Assembly (NCBI RefSeq): GCF_958295425.1
Contig: NC_081139.1
Location: 15,699,888 to 15,763,887 of the forward strand
Source of the DNA: Solea solea
Taxonomy: Eukaryota > Chordata > Actinopteri > Pleuronectiformes > Soleidae
Length of the DNA stretch: 64,000 nucleotides
Direction of reading: 5' to 3'
The translations under genes were made by a program, and so were the position numbers. This document shows, in pieces, positions 1 through 10,540 of the stretch (position 1 is the stretch's first letter; each line of letters begins with the position of its first letter). Under the pieces are notes generated by a model, which did not search any database, was not told where the DNA came from, and saw nothing but the letters and a program-made list of their open reading frames with translations.

Positions 1-314
1 CCATCACTTTCTAAAGTTGATGTCTGTTTACACACTATTCAGACACAGAGGGATATTATATTATCATTTATCTTTGGCCACCTGAGAATGGAAGTCTGAA
101 ATTCACTCTACTGTTCACTCTTTTTTTTTTTTCTACTTTAACAGCTATTGCCCAGGACTCAGCCACACTGAGCGCAGCAACGCCTTGCTTTTCATTTAGG
201 CTACATCCATATAGTATACAGTTTCCATTTAAAAACAGTATTTCCATATAAAATCAATCTGCGTCCAGATGAGTGTTTTAGCTCAAATCACCCAGTCCAA
301 AAGAGGGATTTCCT
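1..314. other. noncoding stretch, no gene seen
   Basis: AT-rich sequence with a 12-base T run at about 121-132. No long open frame, RNA gene or repeat family was recognised. Confidence 0.6.
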
Positions 315-466
315 GTATGGAGTTTGTTATTCTCCCTGTGTGTGAATGGGTTTACACCTGGTTCTCCCATTTCCTCCAACAGTCCAAAAACATGCCGAGG
401 TTAAGTGAATACTCAAATGCCCCTCTTCTTAATTCTGTGTGAATGTGAGAGTGAATGGTTGTTTGT
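315..466 (+). mobile_element. V-SINE/DANA-like SINE fragment
   Basis: This is a diverged copy of a widespread fish SINE core. The order of motifs matches: a 'tggagtttg' start, then 'ttctccctgtgtgtg', then a 'ggttctcc' block, then a 'cagtccaaaaacatgcc' block, then 'gtgaatgtgagagtgaatgg'. The same core recurs at 12879-13139, 28775-28983 and 50365-50480, so it is repetitive within the window. The tRNA-like head and the LINE-like tail are missing. Family naming (V-SINE superfamily, related to zebrafish DANA) is from memory of the core motif and was not searched. A 76-codon reverse-strand open frame crossing it is a by-product. Confidence 0.6.
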
Positions 467-2504
467 TGAGTTTTCAAACTAGCTTTGAAACTCGAACACG
501 CTGGGCCAATGTGGACGACAGATGTACCCAGAGCAAATTTATGCATTTTAAAACAAAAATGGGGCAGTAAGGATGGAGCCACCCAAGTTATCTGATTAGA
601 GAAGCTACACTGCCAACATTTTTATTGAGAATAGCTCCTCTTCTTCTTTCTTTTTTTTTTTTCATTCACAGTAAAACTATCGTTCTGCAGTTATGTGTAT
701 ATTTGTCGCAAATGTCAGTCGCAACACTTTGTAACAGTTTATGAGTAAAAGCATTGTGGTGTTTCATCCATTCAGTTTTTTTCCTTCGGCTCTGATTTTA
801 GATCCACAACTTCATACTCAAGAGACTTGGTGTTTAGCTTTGTAAAGAGGCATTAAAAGTAAAACATTCATGACAATTTTCACATGCAAATCCTATGTAT
901 GGTAAACACAGCAGCAACTCAGCAGCAGACAAGTTCCCTGTGTGAACGGCAGAGGTGAACGAGATGCAGCCGATCTGCGGTGCAGCGATTATGCATTCAG
1001 TGTGAACGAGGTGTAAGTTTTGGTCTTTTTTACCTTTTTGTAATTTTTGCCTTTTCTTTAATTTACCTATTTTAATGATAGTTACTCCTCTTCAGGATTT
1101 ATTAAACATGTATATGCCTCCGTGAAGATGACAGTGAGTGCTGGCTGCATTGTGTTTTCCAGTTGTTTGTACTCACATAAACATCAGTTTATTGTGGACA
1201 TAATGATTATTTAATTTCTCTGGAGTTTGTCATTTTCAAGTCATGTCAATCCATGTGCCATGGCAAAAGAAAGAAGACACAGCACCACATTGATATCTTA
1301 CAGTAGGTCAGTAAACCGAAATACTGAAAACTGTTCATCAGTGAAGGCAGACAATCAGTGAGTGGTAATTATAATTTTTTGTTGATTATTGGAAGATGCA
1401 TTCTCCTGCACCCGTTGTCATCTGAAATCATGTGACACAAAAATAATGTCTTTTTATTTTTGAGTGAAGTTGTGTCCCAGAACTCACTGTGGTCCACTTA
1501 CTCATGTTCCAGACAGACGTTGGACATACTTGTGTTGAAGCTATATAAATGTTGAGGTTGTCATGTGTCAGTGGGAAATACTCATACCTACAGTGAGTTT
1601 GTGTGTGTGTACGTGTTGCATCAGGCCGGTGAAAAGGTTGTAGGCGGTGCTGGAGTTGGACTCTATGTGAGGAAGGTGTGATCTGGTGGAAATTCTGTCT
1701 GCTAATTTGATTCTCACAGCTAAAGTTGCCAGAATTTTACTATCAATAAATCATTAGCACATTAATTTTCAGGCATTAGCATAATTAGTGTGAACAAATG
1801 AGGCCACTAATGTGTCGGCTCTCTATACTGCTGCATCTTACCCTGGCTGTAATTTGGTGAGTGTTCTTGTCCGTCCAACATCATGTCGATGATCAGGGAT
1901 GGATTGTGTCCATGCAGCAAATGGTGCTACATTAAAAACAAACATGATGTCCTTGTGGTTATCTAGCAGTGAAAGCATTATTATTAATAGTGGAGCAGTA
2001 GTATTAGTTAGTATCAGTTCATAGCATTTTTAATTTCTTTTCAAAATTTCATGTGTTTGTATGGCAGCAACAAAAGTCATGAAGTCATCAGAAATCTGCT
2101 CATTGCCAGAAATGAGAAGACAGTGATACAAACGCTCATTGATCAAAGTATATGTAGGGAAGGGACTTAAAATAAATGAATAAGTCTGCTGATCTGCTCT
2201 CCTTGGGGAGATCATCAGCAAAGGTCCAAGCTGGTGTGTGGTGTCAGAAAATAAAAAGGAGATTGTATGTAATCTCATTACTAATTTGTTTGGTGTGAAG
2301 GCACCACAGTGGCCCTGCTGAGGTGATGGTTGACAGATCCTTTGTTGTCTCAAAATCCAATTGCCTGCCCAGGATTGGACAGCTAAGCTGCTCTTGAGAA
2401 GATTCAGATGCCAAAGATAACCAATCTCAAGCATGGGGAGACACGCCCTTCTTTGCATACAGGAATCACAACAGTGGATCACATGCACGAGGATGGCAGA
2501 GGTG
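467..2504. other. noncoding stretch, no gene seen
   Basis: Mostly unique AT-rich sequence with a T run near 650-662. The longest open frame of the window (reverse strand, 2030-2596, 188 codons) has no recognisable domain, signal peptide or low-complexity coding signature, and its 5' part runs through the Tc1-like remnant that begins near 2505. I read it as chance. Confidence 0.55.
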
Positions 2505-2930
2505 GCAGCTATACCAGTCATTTTATTAGGAACACTTGCTCGCCTGCTTAATGCAAAATATCGAATCAGCCAATTGCCTGGCTGCAACTCATGCATTAAG
2601 GCATGTAGACATGATCAAGACAACCAAACATCAGAGGGTGTCATATAGGTTATTTGAAGGACTTTGAACCTTGTTGTTGTTGTGAGATGTGAAACTTCTG
2701 ATCTCCTTGCATTTTCATGCACAAACATCTCTAGGATATACAGGAATGTTTTTCAGGCCTTTTTGATGTCAAATGAACATGCTATGGGTAAATGGATAGA
2801 CGGGCAATGGTAACTTAAATACTCATTTGTCGCAATCAAGAACAACATGTGGAATCTGGAAAGGGATGGTCTACAGCAGAAGACCACACGCACTTCTTTT
2901 TTAGGTGTACCCAATTTAGCGGGTGTTGAG
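2505..2930 (+). mobile_element. internally deleted Tc1-like DNA transposon remnant
   Basis: The left end (about 2508-2535) carries a terminal block containing 'attttattaggaacac'. The right end (about 2901-2930) carries the inverted counterpart, 'taggtgtacccaatttagcg'. These are the diverged ends of a well-known vertebrate Tc1-like family whose termini resemble 'ctttattaggtacacc'. Between them lie recognisable relics of that family's transposase gene in the right order: a 'ttttcatgcacaaacatctc' segment (helix-turn-helix region) at about 2712-2731, a 'ggcaatggtaact' segment near 2803-2816, and a 'ctacagcagaagaccacac' segment near 2870-2888. At about 425 bp against roughly 1.6 kb for a full copy, the catalytic DDE part is gone. 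No open frame survives. Family recognition is from memory, but the ordered matches make chance unlikely. Confidence 0.75.
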
Positions 2931-3183
2931 GTTCAAACACTTGCATCAGGCCTACTGTGGCTCTGGATGAGGGTCAAGTTCAGCCAGTCAGATAATGCCC
3001 GCCTCTCTAACAACCCCCCTCTCCCAGCTCCTCCCTGCTGCGAGCGGAAAATAATGTATTAGCTGAAAAGCCTGCCGTTTCTGATTATGGTTTATTTAGA
3101 GCAAGCGCTGTGTGCTGTGGGACCATTCTTCATCACTAGCGCTGATAATATCCAGCCACCACACACAGTGATTCACTTGAGGG

Positions 3184-3185
<2 letters not shown>

Positions 3186-3214
<29 letters not shown>
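3186..3214. repeat. TG dinucleotide microsatellite
   Basis: Uninterrupted TG repeat of 29 bases. Confidence 0.95.
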
Positions 3215-3440
3215 CATACTTTATCTAATGCCTCCCTACACAGCGCTGCATGTGTGCATGTCGGCCTGAGAAGATCCAGCGCTCTGGTGTATTGGGAACG
3301 AGCATCACTCTCTGCCGTTTGTGAATTAATTTTCTATGAGCTGAGAGTTGCATTTGAACTTAATAGGGACTTAGATGTACACTTCTCCTCCCCGTCTCTT
3401 TTTATTCCACATTCGTAATGCCGCACATCACTAACAACAC

Positions 3441-3442
<2 letters not shown>

Positions 3443-3480
<38 letters not shown>
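3443..3480. repeat. TG dinucleotide microsatellite
   Basis: Uninterrupted TG repeat of 38 bases, probably polymorphic. Confidence 0.95.
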
Positions 3481-3483
<3 letters not shown>

Positions 3484-3560
3484 TTACTTCTCTCTTGACT
3501 AATAGTAAGTCAGGCTATGCCCTAGGCCTCTAGTCTCATCCATCCAAGTATGCCAGTCTA

Positions 3561-3592
3561 TGTGTGTGTGTGCGCGTGTGTTTGTGCGTGTG
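3561..3592. repeat. interrupted TG/CG microsatellite
   Basis: TG repeat with scattered TC and TT interruptions, consistent with an older tract. Confidence 0.85.
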
Positions 3593-3614
3593 AGTTGGAG
3601 AAAGAGAGATGACA

Positions 3615-3830
3615 GGCCGAGGCAGGCCGCTCTGTCTCATTTATCTGCTGTTGACGTTGACTGTGATTTCCTCTGTTGAGGGGGAGCAATGCCCCTGCTT
3701 AGTAATTATGCCTGAAATATTAAAAAGACTCCATCAAACATAAATTATTAATTCATTTGGCCAACATCCTCTCGGCTAAAGATTTCCAAGACTCATCATT
3801 CATCATCCGACGAAGCAGCGACAACATTGT
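3615..3830. promoter_or_regulatory. candidate conserved noncoding element (motif-rich segment)
   Basis: This low-repeat segment is compositionally distinct from the flanking TG tracts. It contains TAATTA at 3703-3708, a second TAAT-rich run near 3738-3755 and TGACGT at 3652-3657. Such homeodomain and CRE-like core motifs are common by chance in AT-rich DNA, so this only nominates the segment. No conservation data are available. Confidence 0.2.
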
Positions 3831-3870
3831 AGAAGTGAAGGGCAGGGTGTTATAACCATGTAAACACAGC

Positions 3871-3888
3871 GTGTGTGTGTGTGCGTGC
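3871..3888. repeat. short TG tract
   Basis: About 18 bases of TG with one TGCG interruption. Confidence 0.85.
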
Positions 3889-4131
3889 AGAGAGGAAGTG
3901 AGACGCTGTATGTGTCTTTTTTGGGGACACTTTTTGAATCACTCTTGGATATATTTGCAGATTATTCTTTTTGACCTTGACAGTATGTCTTAAAATCTTT
4001 CACCTACGATGTATTTTTGGATCAGTCGTGCAATTGTCAAAGCAGATTTTTAAAGTCTTATCGTAACCGTTTGAAATATTATACTCTGAATGTTGTGTCC
4101 TTCCAAACTTAATTTATTGACATCTTTTTTC
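3889..4131. other. noncoding stretch, no gene seen
   Basis: AT-rich unique sequence between two TG tracts; nothing recognised. Confidence 0.6.
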
Positions 4132-4141
4132 TGTGTGTGCG

Positions 4142-4187
<46 letters not shown>
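4132..4187. repeat. TG dinucleotide microsatellite
   Basis: About 56 bases of TG with two TGCG interruptions near its left end. Confidence 0.95.
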
Positions 4188-4188
<1 letters not shown>

Positions 4189-4330
4189 ATAGACCTTTTC
4201 TGGCATATCAGGAACAGTATGGAGACCAAAACCTAATCCTAATGAGGCAGAACCTCTTATATATATATTTGTTTGGTTAGTTAATAGTGGGTTAGGTCAG
4301 TGTTAGGGTAATATTTTTACACACATTCTT
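4188..4330. repeat. TG-linked teleost-type interspersed repeat fragment
   Basis: Immediately after the TG tract comes a segment with 'atagaccttttctggcatat', then 'aatgaggcagaacctc', then 'gggttaggtcagtgttaggg'. This arrangement is familiar from a fish interspersed repeat that ends in TG and contains GGTTAG-like motifs. I do not know its class and the match is from memory. Confidence 0.35.
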
Positions 4331-4906
4331 TATTCCAATTTCCTTGTCTGCTAGTCCACTGTGTTCCTTGCAGACCCTTATAGTAGCATGTATGGAACTA
4401 CACATATGTCTGCATGACACCTCAGGCAGGCCTTGAAGCTGGCCACACTCTGCAGATTGTGGCCAGGTCTATTTATGGCCCAATTCATCTTGCTGACAAT
4501 CATGGGGGTGTTTCAAGATTAGGTCTGCACTACAGAGATTATTTAGCCAAATGATTGTGTTGTGTGACGGGTTAACACACACGTGTTTTTTACGTGACCG
4601 GTGTGATTTGATGTTTATTGGGGAGACTCAGATCCAATGGTGTATGGAGAGGAAAGTGACTGTGATTGAGCAGGAAGCCATGATAACAAGTTCCTGGCAG
4701 ATATCAAATCCCTGGAATCCTCGGTGAATAACACTTTACATTACACTGCAGTAGCAGCATGGTAATTGTATGGTAATATTTTTTTTTACAGAGAGTTATT
4801 TCTAATGCAATTTCCAGCTTGGTATTAACAATCATAATATAGGTAGTAGCATGGTAATGATAATTACTATAGGCTATCATCAGTTTAATACTGTTACATG
4901 ACTATA

Positions 4907-4908
<2 letters not shown>
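4331..4908. other. noncoding stretch, no gene seen
   Basis: Unique AT-rich sequence with no open frame of interest and no recognised repeat. Confidence 0.6.

Positions 4909-4996
<88 letters not shown>
4909..4996. repeat. compound TC then TA microsatellite
   Basis: About 29 bases of TC repeat pass directly into about 60 bases of uninterrupted TA repeat. The TA part is self-complementary and could form a cruciform; the length is likely to vary between individuals. Confidence 0.95.
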
Positions 4997-4999
<3 letters not shown>

Positions 5000-5619
5000 G
5001 AAGCATATTGCCCTTTCACACACACTTGTTCAATGATGGCACTCTACATCGCTCCCAGAGAGGCACATATGTAAATTATTGATTATATTTGTCACCTCTA
5101 ATAATTGTCTTAACGTAACCTAAATACATTTTGTATTGAACATGACAGTAATGGTGGCTACAAGAGCGTGTATGTAGGAGTGTGTGTATGTGTGTGTGTG
5201 TGTTGGGCACACACCTTGATGTTCTCACGTGCATCCGTGTATAGAGCATTCTCCATGTATCTTTATTAGCTGGGACATATGACAGAGATCACCCGAGGTC
5301 TGAAACTACATTTCCCTCACAGAGGCTGAATTGTGTTGTTGCAGAGCCACTTAGTCACTGTTGTTCATGTTTTACAAGGCCTTGATGACAGAGGACAGGT
5401 TGTAGTGTATGCATGGAGATGGGAAATGCTCTTGTACACGGAAAAAGGCACCGACATTTACTGTTAGGACTCTCCGAGGCAGGAGCAGAGACACAGTGTT
5501 TCTAACACAAAAGAGCGTGTCCTTATGCTTCACCGATTGTGGAATCTGTATAATGAAGTGTTATTTTACAAATGCACTTTTTTAATAAATTGCTCATTAT
5601 AATTCACGACGCCAGACCC
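4997..5619. other. noncoding stretch, no gene seen
   Basis: Contains a TG tract at 5181-5203. Otherwise unique sequence with no recognised gene. Confidence 0.6.
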
Positions 5620-5672
5620 CCCCCCCCCATGTGGAGGATAGAGCGGTAGAAGATGGGTGAGTGAGTGAGTGA
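5620..5672 (+). mobile_element. 3' tail of a V-SINE/DANA-like SINE
   Basis: A C run is followed by 'atgtggaggatagagcggta', then 'gaagatgg', then a GTGA tetranucleotide run. This is the usual 3' end of the fish SINE also seen at 57051-57161, where it reads 'atgtggagaatgaagcggta' followed by a GGAT-type tail. Confidence 0.6.
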
Positions 5673-5747
5673 TAATTATGTTACTGAATTGATGAAATGG
5701 TGTGTTAAATTTTGTTGCAATAAGGGGTGAGATGTTCCTTTATTGCT

Positions 5748-5879
5748 GAGATAAGATAAGATAAGATAAGAAGTGCTTTAATTGATCCTATAGGTGACAC
5801 AACAGCAGATATGGTTCAAATAGAAAAAAAGGTTCTAACTATAGGATAAATAAGCTTAAAATACTGATATATAACTGAT
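5748..5879 (-). mobile_element. LINE-like 3' tail with GATAA repeats, reverse orientation
   Basis: Four GATAA-type units (5748-5771) are followed by 'gtgctttaattgatccta'. This is the reverse complement of the 'gatcaataaagtatcttatc' style 3' end that many fish non-LTR elements carry. The body of the element cannot be read. Confidence 0.45.
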
Positions 5880-8800
5880 ATAATAAAATGTGTATAAAAC
5901 TTGCCACAATAGTCAAAGTTGTTCTGGTGTCCCTTGGAAACCTTGGGTCAACAGACCCTGACTGTGTTTGTCCCCTGACATCAATCCCATACAACACCTG
6001 CGGAACATGTTCCACGTGGGAGGTAAAGAAACAAAAACGAAAAAAGAAACAAAGGCAAAATTAAAAAAAAAAGAACAAACAGAACAAATCATGTAAGAAG
6101 AATAGCAGAGCACAAATGAGTGACTCTAATCATCCATGTTCACAACTCGGTCCTCACAGTGGTGAATGAGCCTCAGTGCATTGCGTTGTGTGTGGTCAGT
6201 TGATTAGAGTCACAGCCACAGGTCACCCCTCTCCATAATGTGTGCTTGAGTCAGAATACAGTTGTCATTCTTTGTCAGAATCCCAACAGATACAAAGAAA
6301 GAGTTTCAGATGTGTGCGAAGCCTCTGATCTCGGCACGGTTTTATAGATCCAACCTTAACTGCCCAGGGTTTGGACAAAAACATGAAAATGGTGTTTCCA
6401 GCCAGGCCCCCTAAGGCACAAAAAAAAAATCTGTGTAGTACTTTGAAATAATACATCACTCTCACAGGCTAGAGAATAAAATTCCACCATGAGGATTAGT
6501 TATCTGAAATGAATAGATACAATGAAAAATGTAGTACATCAGCCCTGCACTGGTTGTCACTCTGAATCTGCTGTTAATATAAAATGAATTACTCCGCATG
6601 AGATATTAAAAAATATGTAGTCTTTTGTTATGTTTGAGAGCATGAGCAACTCTACCCTAACCCGTGTGAAGGAGTGCACGGACTGGAGAGAAAATTTTAT
6701 TTTATTTAAAATATTTGTTATTTGAAGTCAGTTTCATCCCCTCATCCAAAGCAGATCTGGACCACTTCTGGTCACACGTAATAAAATTGGCTTTTTACTC
6801 AATGCAAAAAGCAAATATATGTTTTAAGTAATATAGTATCCAGCAAAATACACAGTCAGTCAACATTTTTATTACTAATACATTTGGTATATATTTATTG
6901 TATGTGTTATTAAAAAAAGTTTCTAATTTATGGGTTAATTTCTACGCATACACATCTGAATCAGTTTCAACTGCTTGTTGGCAATCTAGTTTTAGTTTGC
7001 AATCAATAAAATCTCACATTATCATTTCTAGATAATTTCCAATTTAACAGTGTAAGAATTTGTCCCACACAACTAAACTGACCAGCTCTCCTGGTTATCA
7101 TTTATCTTCTGTGTCTGACATGGCAGTCATGATGATGGGACAAGTGCCCCATCACTCACCGAGGAACAGAGGTTGTGTGTGTGTGTTGGGGCAACCTGAA
7201 TCAGGCTTAGGTCAATGAGAGTTTAAAGCTTTCCCCTTCATCCCTACCTTATTCTTTCCTTCCAATTCCCTTTTCCAACCACATCCTAATCCATCTGCTC
7301 CCCTGCTCTCTTTCTGTGTGTGTGTGTTACAATGGCACGATGAAACCTACCTTTTCCTATGTTGCCACACACACACACACACTAACGCACACGCGTGCAC
7401 ACACACACCACAATCACCTTTTAATTCCCTTTGATATATTACTCTGGCAGGAACCAATTTTAGCACCCAGAATTGGGCCTTAAATCACCAAATCACCTCC
7501 TTTCACCCGTCCAGCCATCTATCAACCTGCTTCAGCTACAAAAACAAACAAAAGAAAAAAATAAAATCAACATATCAGGTATACAGATGCAATATTTTAC
7601 CCCGTGATGGCTAAAATAAACGTTGTATTGACAAGAATTGAAGGATTACTTTTTAGCAATGATGGATGGCAGCTGCGTTGCTTCCAAAAGCTGTGCTGTT
7701 TTTTTTGTTTGCTTTGCATTTGTCTGACTTTGAAATATTTGTGTTTGATAATGCATACAATATGTATTTTGAGAGGCTTATTTCTTCTCATGTCTGTGAT
7801 TGATTTTAGTGTTGTCACTTGCACTTGAAAACCCAGATTTTAAAGACACTGCTACTCACTGGGCCTCAACTTACTAACCAGAAAATAGTTAACATCATCA
7901 CAATTTCCTAATTTTTTACAAGCAGTAAGAACAGTATCTAAGTGCAAACACACCCATAGAGCCATATATACGTGTTGCAGCCTGTGACTATTGGCCTGAG
8001 AATTGCCAACTGGTTTCTCCTTTAAGGATATTTGGTATGGAGCTTTGTCAGCACGTAGTAAACTTAAATTTAAAATCGATCAACAATTCAACATTGTGAG
8101 AAATATATGGATAACATCTAAAGACCAGAACTCTCAGGGCCCAAAAGAGCTGATCTAAGGGATCTCTGTCATTGTTCTAAGACTCCTAAGACCAACATTC
8201 TGAGACCCATTTTCCATTCATCTGCTGAAGATTGGGATCCGTTTAACCCATTTAGTTTTACCCCTGGCAACAGTATCTGTTTCAATGCACTGTGATCCAT
8301 ATTTGTGTTTTGGGTATGACATTTTAAAATGCAGTTCAAACAATAAGATCAAATGTCCATTACTTTGGTCTGAGGAGTCTAAAATTAAGTTGTCGAGATG
8401 AGAGTTTCATCAAAAAAAACAAAGTATTTTTATTAGATATTTTGTTATCATTAATCATAGACAGACTGTTCTAATCATGTGAGGTAAAAAAAAAAGGAAT
8501 ATTCAAAGTCCACCACTATGTGTGGTACTTGATTTATGTCAGTGTGCCGCTATAGATTGCAGATTGATGGGTTTCGATCACCATAAATGAATAAACAAGT
8601 CTTGAAATATCACATCACATTTTGTACGCTTGAGGGAGGTGAAAATAGTTGGTCGATAGAAAGCAAATGCAAATGAGTGCTCTAGAAACAGATTCAGCAA
8701 ATTAAAGATGATGTTTAGAAATCATGTGACCTAAATGCCACTCCTTACACAGCTCACAGCACTGGAGAAATGGTGGATAAGACGGATAAGAGGAGTTCCG

Positions 8801-8991
8801 TTTGAACCACAAATATCAAAACAATATTAGATGGAAAAATTGTGCATCGATTGGGGTTATTATCCTACTTCTGTAGTGACCCAGCTTTTACGCCACCTGT
8901 GGTATTTTGGGTAAAACATGGAAGCAGCTGCTGTGTGGTGATTTACGAAAGGAGTTTTTTTTTTTTAACCTTTAGACAAAATAATGAAAAG
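5880..8991. other. noncoding stretch, no gene seen
   Basis: About 3.1 kb of AT-rich sequence with no supported gene. It contains a degenerate CA tract (7366-7409), short TG tracts near 7165-7175 and 7317-7328, and several A/T runs. Open frames at 5913-6113, 6265-6465 and 7597-7828 are short, overlap on opposite strands or contain homopolymer-coded residues, and show no domain. Confidence 0.55.
7366..7409. repeat. degenerate CA microsatellite
   Basis: Two CA blocks separated by an ACG-rich interruption. Confidence 0.85.
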
Positions 8992-9321
8992 TAGGGATGG
9001 TACACTGCCACTTTTTTGTGTCCGATACCGATATAACAAACCCGAGTATCTACCGATACCGATATTATGTCTGATACTGTCCTATTAGACCATTTATGAA
9101 CTATGAAGCTGTCATTTCAAAGACATCATATTTCAACTGCAAAACAAACAAGACTCAGCTAAAATGCTTTTGCTGATTTTTATTTACATTTTATAGTCTG
9201 TGCATATAGTGAGGCATATGATTTATGGCTTTTATATTTTTATCTGTCCGATATCCGATCCAGTGATTTTGACCAGTATCGGACCGATACTGATACTGAC
9301 CGATACTGATTTCCCTCCCTA
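8992..9321. mobile_element. hAT-type nonautonomous transposon (MITE), about 330 bp
   Basis: The element starts 'tagggatgg' and ends in its approximate inverse 'ccctcccta'. It is bracketed by near-identical 8-bp direct repeats, ATGAAAAG at 8984-8991 and ATGAAAAA at 9322-9329 (7 of 8 match), the size hAT transposases produce. Both subterminal regions contain repeated 'ccgataccgat' or 'accgatactgat' units in opposite orientations: two clusters at about 9022-9065 on the left and clusters at 9247-9310 on the right. This is the arrangement of fish hAT MITEs. There is no transposase; a short open frame inside it (9191-9442) is not a gene. It is the best-preserved mobile element in the window. Confidence 0.8.
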
Positions 9322-9329
9322 ATGAAAAA

Positions 9330-10399
9330 TAGGCTTTTAGGTTCTGGCTATATCCACATAAAATGGACATTAGCAAGACTGGACTAAACAGGTATGTCTG
9401 ATACATAAGCAGAGAGAATATGATCCATAATAATTCACACAATTTCTTTTAAACGTCCAACAATTTCTATTTTAAATGTCCTTCAGACCAAATGACAGTG
9501 CTAAATGTTCTATTTCAGACAAATGCTCAGGATGGCTAATGTTTTGAGGGATGGATCTTCACAGACATTGGCAAAAAAAACTACAAACATTTCACTGTCA
9601 CTTTAATCATTGGTAACCTTGTCACTGAAGAATTCAAAATCACCTTAACACTGAGGTCAATAAGAAAATATTAATATTTTTTAGAAAGGCTGCTTACCGA
9701 TTGTAAACTTGAAACCTCCTTGGGTGAACTACTAACTACATCTATCAGGGATAATTGTAGCACATTTAATCATTCCAAAGTGGTGGCAAGCAACAATTTA
9801 TGCCTCCTTCATTTTCCAAATGCTTTGGCATGATGAGTTTACCACATTAATCTGGAACATGGTATGGGGAACTAGACAAACCTGCAAGATGTATTGGTAC
9901 AATGACCTGGGGTGAATTTGGAATCACTCTCCCATTCTCCAGACAGCTTCAATTTGTTGTGTAAGAAAATAGGTAAATTAAAAAAAAGAAATGTGGAAAA
10001 AATATTTTTTTTAAAAAACGTAAGATACAAATATTGTTTGTTATAGTTTGACAGAGCTGTCAAGGGTAACGCTGAGCTTATTCAGGTGTGTTTGCATTGG
10101 AGCTAAATAAACTACGAAAAACTGAGATCCAACTAGTTGAGAGGTAGAAAGCAAATTAAGCTCAAACCGAGAGTACGAGTTCCTCTGGAGGCTGAAAACA
10201 TTGATCACACTCAGTGCTCTTCACTCTCAAATCTTGTTCTTCTCTTATAAATCTGTCTCAGCACACGGTCAAACATAAACTTTTTAATTTGTTACTATAA
10301 CTTTTTACTCCATCCGTCGTCTTTTTAATGAACTACAGTAGACTTTGTTTCTCCAAACACAGTACGTGTGCTTCTGACATCATTTTCGGCAACATTATG
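9330..10399. other. noncoding stretch, no gene seen
   Basis: AT-rich unique sequence with A and T runs near 9980-10018. No domain-bearing open frame. Confidence 0.6.
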
Positions 10400-10540
10400 T
10401 AAGGAATTAAAGCGCCTTGTACTAATCGAGGTTGCTAATGAGCAAATTGGGCCAGTGATGAATCCCCAGTCATGATTCATAATGAGTGTGTTCCCAAGCA
10501 GAGGTGCGTGATCCTCTTTGATTAAAAGCAAACAGCCAAA
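10400..10540. promoter_or_regulatory. candidate conserved noncoding element (motif-rich segment)
   Basis: Low-repeat segment with several TAAT/ATTA-type cores ('gctaatgagcaaattgggcc', 'tcataatgag', 'tttgattaaaag') and no simple sequence. Nomination only; conservation is untested. Confidence 0.18.

Larger units (their letters stand above)
2931..3614. other. noncoding stretch rich in TG microsatellites
   Basis: Holds three TG-type tracts, listed separately. Short open frames at 3087-3418 are generated by the TG repeats (Cys-Val runs) and are not genes. Confidence 0.6.

Noticed and set aside
2030..2596. Longest open frame (188 codons, reverse strand)
   Set aside because: No domain; its 5' end is within the Tc1-like remnant; composition is that of random AT-rich DNA.
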